This document shows positions 58,602 through 64,000 of a DNA stretch of 64,000 nt, piece by piece; positions within the stretch are counted from its first letter, which is position 1; every line of letters starts with the position of its first letter. Position numbers and translations under genes: made by a program. The notes under the pieces were generated by a model. It did no database searches. It had not been told where the DNA came from and worked only from the letters and a program-made list of their open reading frames with translations. This DNA is from Grifola frondosa (taxonomy: Eukaryota; Basidiomycota; Agaricomycetes; Polyporales; Grifolaceae), in assembly GCA_001683735.1 (NCBI GenBank), contig LUGG01000009.1, positions 186,001-250,000 of the forward strand. Direction: 5' to 3'.

Positions 58602-60361
58602 ATGTCCACACGTACTCCCCCACCTCTTGACCCCGCCAACGTTCAAGGCGACATTCTGTGAGTTACATTCACCATCCATAACTTCGATCACCTCATTCAA
58701 GGGCTCTCAGTGTTGGCCTTCCGAAGAAGACGCAGACCTACGTTTTCTTCCAGATAGATGATAACGTCTCCGCATTCCGGACCCAGCTTTCGAAACTCGT
58801 CCCGCTCATCACATCAACCAGTCAAGTCCTGAATGATCACGCCCAGATTCTTGCGAACAAGCAAGCTGCGGCTGAAAAAGGCCGCAAACCCACGCTCCTC
58901 ACGCTTGCTGGCATCAACATCGCGTTCTCTCATACGGGATTGGTGAAGGCAAGTCAATGTTTGTAACTTACTGATACGAATAATTATATGTCTGGGACAG
59001 ATGGGGATCACTGACGAGATTGGTGACTCCGCTTTTGACGAGGGTCAACTAGCCGATGCACAGGACCTTGGTGACAAAGGAACACCTACCTCTACCGGCT
59101 TCGTCCCGGACTGGATCCCTGCGTTCAAGAACCCTGTGCATGGTGTAATCCTCATCTCTGGCGATTGCCATGCCACAGTTCAAGCAACGCTCATTAAGGT
59201 GGAACAAATCTTCAACGTTGGTGCGCATAACGCGACTCTCCATGAGGTGCTCCGCCTGGTAGGGGATGTACGCCCCGGTGCTGAGAACGGCCATGAGCAG
59301 TAAGCGCAGTTCATTCTCCTCACCGTTTGGAGTTTATGCATTTCTGTAGTTTCGGCTTCCTTGACGGCATATCCCAACCCGCAGTTAAGGACTTCGACAC
59401 CAAACCAAATCCCGGTCAAGAGACGGTCCGTCAAGGCATCATCCTTCTTGGGCGTGACGGTGACGCACCCGTCCTCGATAAGAAGCCCGTGACTCGCCCT
59501 GCATGGGCGTTAGATGGCAGTTTCCTTGCTCTTCGCTATCTTTTCCAGCTTGTTCCGGAGTTCAACACGTTTCTGAAGAAGAATCCGCTCCCACTCCCGG
59601 GACTCACCCCTGAGCAGGGCAGTGAGCTTCTTGGCGCTCGTCTGGTTGGCCGATGGAAGAGCGGTACGATCGTGTACTTTTGGAACTGAGTTCTTCACTA
59701 AAATAATGTTAATATTTTACAGGCGCCCCTATTGATATCACGCCGCTAAAGGACAACCCAGCCCTCGGAGCTGACCCGCTCCAGAACAACAACTTCCGAT
59801 ATGCCTTTCCCGATGACCCTCAAACGCAGGACCGCTGCCCCTTCGCTGCGCATACTCGTAAGACGAACCCTCGTGCAGACCTTGAGGATCTTCCTCCTCC
59901 GACTGGGCCCGTACCCACTGAATCCCGGCGCATAATCCGCCGCGGGATCCAGTTTGGTCCAGAGGTCACTCCTCTTGAGGCGTCGCTCGGTCAGACTAAA
60001 CTCGGACGTGGTCTGATCTTTGCTGCCTATCAAAGCAATATCGTGAATGGCTTCCAGTTCATTCAACACAGTGCGTCTCGGTTCTTCCGTTCAGTTTCAC
60101 TTTCTGAAATTTATCGCTGCAGGCTGGGCGAACACAGCAGGATTCCCTATCCAGAAGCCTGTGACTCCTGGGTTCGACCCTATCATCGGCCAAGCTGCAG
60201 ACCCCACCTCTCGCACACTCACCGGAACGAATCCCAACAATCAGAGTGCTTCGCTCTCGCTTCCGATAGAGTGGGTTGTACCCAAGGGTGGGGAATATTT
60301 CTTCGCTCCCTCGATCTCGACTCTTCGCGACACCTTCGCCTTTGGAGCTCATGTTGTGTGA
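58602..60361 (+). CDS. Dye-decolorizing peroxidase (DyP)
   Basis: Heme peroxidase that oxidises bulky aromatic substrates, dyes and lignin models. Six exons (58602-58657, 58711-58948, 59001-59299, 59350-59663, 59723-60070, 60123-60361) sum to 1494 bases, 497 residues. Family marks are NVQGDILVGLPKK at the N-terminus, GFLDGISQP (the GxxDG motif carrying the catalytic Asp), a proximal heme-ligand His in CPFAAHTRKTNPR, RRGIQFGPEV, GRGLIFAAYQSNIVNGFQFI, WVVPKGGEYFFAPSI and a C-terminal FAFGAHVV. No hydrophobic signal peptide is evident at MSTRTPPPLDPAN, as in some basidiomycete DyPs that are processed differently; its location is uncertain. The intron at 58949-59000 has a GC donor. Confidence 0.92.
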
Positions 60362-60939
60362 TTGTCGTATACCGAGTCTTGATCTTCTTGCTTTTGGATC
60401 GTCATTGTCACCTATTTGTACTACTAGTCTCCGCTTGAATGAGCTCTGCACCTGTATATAATGTGCTACATCTCGAACTTTCAGGGCCGAACGTTAAAAG
60501 CAATGGGCATCTCGAAAATTCCCGGATACGGTGAGAATATAGACGATAACTTACTTGCAACGCCAAACGTACTGGGAAGATCATCAGAACCATACCGGTC
60601 GCAACGTAGCCAAGAACTCCAAATCAATAAGAGCCCGGTGAAAGTACAAAATCCATAATCGTGAGTGGGTCGTAAGCATGAGATCAACGGAATAAGATAC
60701 ATAAGTGCGTGCTAGAGGTATCGCAGGAGATTGAATAAGATAGATAGCGTGAATCTAAGCCGAAGGAAACAAGGTATCGCAAGATAGGAAATCAAATACT
60801 AGCACAAGCCAGAATAGTTTCACAGGGGATGTTTAGAATAGATGATACCGACCTGCTGTCGGTAGACCCACGAAACGAAGACGGCAAGGAAGTGCAAAAT
60901 TCAGTCCGAGACACAGAGCAGATACCAGCAGTAGGCCCT
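60362..60939. other. Convergent intergenic stretch, nothing recognised
   Basis: About 580 bases between the DyP stop and the stop of the minus-strand membrane protein. Presumed 3' ends of both genes. Confidence 0.5.
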
Positions 60940-63482
60940 CTACCAAACAGAGTCACCAGGGAATCTACCATCAGCCCAAGTCCGCTCATCCGGACTGCGC
61001 CAAGGCAGTCTCGGGAAATGCATCACTGTGCCCGTGATTGGGTCAGTCAACTCTGTAGTCACGCTGGAATTCGTGCGACTATCCGCCGTCGCCAATGTCC
61101 TCTCAGTACCGGAAGATGTGATGGTACCGCTCACGGTAGCGACATTAGAACTGACTAGATTGGGTGCAACAGACGGATGCATTGGCGCCGACGGCAGGAC
61201 ATCTACCCGCTCAACATAAGCTGTTGTTATGTGATCGTCCAACGGGCTGCCTCTGCGGAAAACGGCCGAAAGTGGTGGTGATCCCACTTCGCCCACGTCG
61301 CCACGTCGCCGTCTGCGATCGCCTGAGGATATTGAACTAGAATGTGAGAGCGAATAGCCGCTACTACCCCCTGCGTGCGCGTGAGAGTGACCCGAGGAAC
61401 CAGACCCACTAAACGTGTGCAAGGATGAGGCGGGGGCGGAACCAGCAGGACTGAGAGGTGAGCGGGGGCTCAAGTGAGACCGCACAGAGTGAAGAGATCC
61501 GCGCTCAGAATGAAGAGCATCCTGCGGCTGGGTGACCATAGGCTACGTTTGATGTCAGTGAATACATTGAAACAGCTGTGGCGTTCAATGGAAAGTACTC
61601 ACGACGCCGAAAGTCAACCTTCTCCCATCAGAGGATCCTTGGCTCCCTCCAGCTAAGCTTCGCCACCCAACTTGGGCAGCAGGCGGCTCATCCTCCAAGA
61701 CGTCGATACGAATTCCTGCGCTGCTTCCGCTACTCGTAGGACTAGGAAGGTCACTAGTATGCGAGTCACTCCATACCCTCGGTGTAGGGAGCGGGATCAA
61801 ACCAGGGGGAAAGTCAGGTCTAGAGGAGACAGCGCTGAAGGGAGACGCTGGACGAGGAGCCGGGATGTCGAGGACATCCACAGGAGCAGGCGCTAACCGA
61901 GACGGGGAAGGCCGAGCATCATCATATGACGGAGGTTGACTAGGAATACTCATGTATATCCCGCTGTTCGTCACACGTTGAGATTCACCAGATTCATGAG
62001 ATGATTCCCGGAACTGCGCACGAAGTGGCGACGGTACCGGGGGGTTCGCGCTGGAATTCGGCACAGGCGTCGCCACGCTGGAAGGGTCATCTACCAAGCT
62101 TTCAGGCCGCGACGGTGCATCGTGATAGACCGTATTACCGCTCACCGCACTGCGGCCGCTCACAGTTGAGATTGGGCGCTCATCCGAAAGCCCAAGTCCA
62201 GAATCCAGCAACCCGGGATTAGAGCGCATATCAGAAGGGTCATGCACAGAGAGGCGCGCCCATGAACCGGGGCGAGAACGCGAGTCGTGACGTGAATGTG
62301 AGCGAGGCAGTGGCGCGCGCGTATATCGGTCAGACTCTTCGAGCTCCTCTCGTGAACGGGGACGAGAAGTGTCTGCGAGGAAAGACATGCGCTTGAACCA
62401 GCTTAGCCGTGCGATGTCTGCTAACCTGTCGAGACCCGAGACATTGCCGCCTGTACCCGTCACACTGGGTCCCGCAGTAGACTCCGACTCAGGCGAGATC
62501 CGCTGCCCGAGCTCGCTGACCTTCACTCGGCGAGCAGTCAGAAGCTGTGCACCCTCTGACTCTTGCACATCGCTCCCAAAGCTACCTAATGATTTATCAG
62601 ACGCCAGAGATCGCGGCTGTCCACTGGGTCTCGACTGTTCTGAACGGAGCGTGTTCGGTGGCCCAAGCCTATCTGGATCAAGGGGAGGGGGAGGAGGTAG
62701 GGGTGACTCATGTTGCTGGCGTGGACTGGGTTGCACGACGCGGATAGAACTATGAGTAGGCATCTCCTCGCTCATGCGCGCAAGGACGTCTCGCGGGATG
62801 ATAGGTTCGCAGGGTTTCGGCACACTACGGTGGGTGGACGCTGTGCCAGTTGCTACAGCCGCAGGAATGCTCACAAGTGTATCTGTGTCGGTTCTCGTCT
62901 GCACCATATCTGTGGCACCGCTACGGCGGGTGAGGAAGGGATCTCCCTCTTCACCGCTTCCGCGGGGAGAGCCTTCGCCCGGTGTCCGACCCCCACCATT
63001 GTTTAGTATTCCGTCGGGATCGACCATCTCCCAACCAGTCCATATCGGCGTCTGTCTATTACCGCCCCGTGAAAAGAGAGTCGTTTGACGGTTCCAGAAG
63101 CTCGATGACGAATGTGACAGATCCGAGGCACGTCTGCGCCACCGCAAAAGGAATACTATCGCTAATACCACGAGCAAGAATATGGTGCCGAGGATACTGC
63201 CGAGAATGGCGCCCAACGTAGAGCGAGATATCCCATGTGAGTTGTTAGATTGCAGAGTGGCAGACGGTGTCAGCGATGAGAGCGTAGTCGATGAGGATGC
63301 CGAATTTGAAGACGTCAATGACGAACCCTGCGACGAGGTGGACGAGGTGACCGATGCTGAGGTCGGAGAGGACGTAAGAGAGGTAAGGGTTGTCGAAGGT
63401 GACGGCGTTTGAGTGGGTGAAGATGTGGATGGCGGCGGAGAAGTAAGCCCGCCATAGGTCCATGATCCATCGGTCCCTAGAG
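60940..63482 (-). CDS. Ser/Pro-rich single-pass membrane protein, N-terminus incomplete
   Basis: Minus-strand gene with two exons visible: 63482-61603, and 61542-60940 joined in phase (FGV-PMVTQPQDALHS). The visible part begins after an acceptor near 63482 with DGSWTYGGLTSPPPSTSS and a long Ser/Thr stretch, probably O-glycosylated. One membrane helix (LGAILGSILGTIFLLVVLAIVFLL) and a basic stop-transfer (RWRRR) follow. The ~700-residue cytosolic tail is rich in Ser, Pro, Arg and Gly with repeated SRPRSREEL- and RHDSRSRPGS-like patches. This architecture resembles fungal wall-stress or Mid2-type sensors, but I see no WSC domain. The extracellular start, perhaps including CDDPTAGNVPSVGCNSALDP encoded near 63690-63620, lies in unresolved upstream exons. 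Confidence 0.6.
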
Positions 63483-64000
63483 GTATCTACATAGGTCGGT
63501 CAGACTGGCACATCGAGTTAGAATCAGGGAGAAAAAATGGAAAATATGTGCGTGGTAGTGCAGTCTCGTGAAATGCAATCCGAGAGAAAAGTTGGGGACA
63601 ACTAAGAATAGACAGAGGTAATTGTAAATTCTTCTGGGTCTAGGGCAGAGTTGCATCCAACACTCGGAACGTTTCCCGCAGTAGGATCATCACATCCATC
63701 TAGAGAGAATTTATCCCACCACCCTTTGCGATGAATAGGATATCACTATATCCCTAACCCATGGCGTTCCTATAACACTATACCACAGATATATCTCAGG
63801 AAATACTCTGCGGTAAAGTCAAGCTAGTACGGAGCATCGGTGCACAGATTGCAGAGCACAGAGCATCGGTTCTCGACCAGCGAGTCAATCCATGTTATTT
63901 CAGCATGAGACAGCGCCACGTAGCATGTCATCGCAGAATTCAGAGACTCCTCGTCGCTCATAATTCCAAAATATTGGAGGAGTTGGCGGACAAGACGTCA
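63483..64000. other. Window end, probable upstream exons of the membrane protein
   Basis: Minus-strand reading near 63700-63600 gives a cysteine-containing stretch (DGCDDPTAGNVPSVGCNSAL) that could be an extracellular exon of the downstream gene. I could not identify the start codon or signal peptide before the window ends. Confidence 0.35.

Noticed and set aside
1..64000. tRNA, rRNA, CRISPR arrays or prokaryotic operons
   Set aside because: I scanned for B-box-like sequences, spaced direct repeats and ribosome-binding patterns and found none; gene structure is that of a fungal nuclear genome.

Overview
The window is nuclear DNA of a filamentous basidiomycete, most likely an agaricomycete wood-decay fungus. 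Genes are densely packed on both strands and cut by many 45-70 base GT-AG introns and a few GC-AG introns. The content also fits: a Plavaka-type transposon, a DyP peroxidase, a GH5 endoglucanase with a CBM1 module, and several F-box paralogues. I see no rRNA, tRNA, CRISPR or prokaryotic signals. Exon coordinates were derived by hand. For RIX7, the fatty aldehyde dehydrogenase, GH5, DyP, the OPT transporter and MED19 the summed exon lengths are exact multiples of three.

Left part (1-25 kb). On +: an arrestin-domain protein (91-3636), formamidase/acetamidase (5107-7792), fatty aldehyde dehydrogenase (8363-10876) and a small secreted protein (12084-12431). On -: mitochondrial ribosomal protein uL30m (14523-14927). 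On +: a TopBP1/Rad4/Dpb11 homologue (15194-18806), then the ribosome-biogenesis AAA ATPase Rix7/NVL (19032-21720). On -: PP2A methylesterase (21791-23414), a 267-base hairpin/MITE-like element (23660-23926) and an atypical kinase-like gene (23966-25244).

Middle part (25-43 kb). On -: F-box gene 1 and a SARAF-like calcium-entry regulator. On +: the GH5 endoglucanase. On -: F-box gene 2 and class 3 lipase 1, then an MFS transporter divergent from MED19 (+). On +: lipase 2 and F-box remnants. The lipase/F-box pair occurs twice in opposite orientation around MFS-MED19, which suggests an old inverted duplication.

Right part (43-64 kb). An F-box pseudogene is split by a 7.6 kb Plavaka-like DNA transposon (44253-51839) with a 5-base target duplication. 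The transposon carries a transposase gene (+) and an accessory gene (-). A 619-base hAT-type MITE with 18-base terminal repeats and an 8-base duplication (53487-54105) follows, then an OPT-family transporter, the DyP peroxidase and a serine/proline-rich single-pass membrane protein (-).

Several recognisable genes are interrupted by what look like single missing bases, often in short homopolymers. This suggests either uncorrected sequence errors or a partly decayed haplotype, and reading frames here should be treated with that in mind. Functionally the window mixes housekeeping genes (DNA checkpoint, ribosome biogenesis, Mediator, PP2A maturation, mitochondrial translation) with saprotroph genes (endoglucanase, DyP, lipases, formamidase, OPT and MFS transporters).
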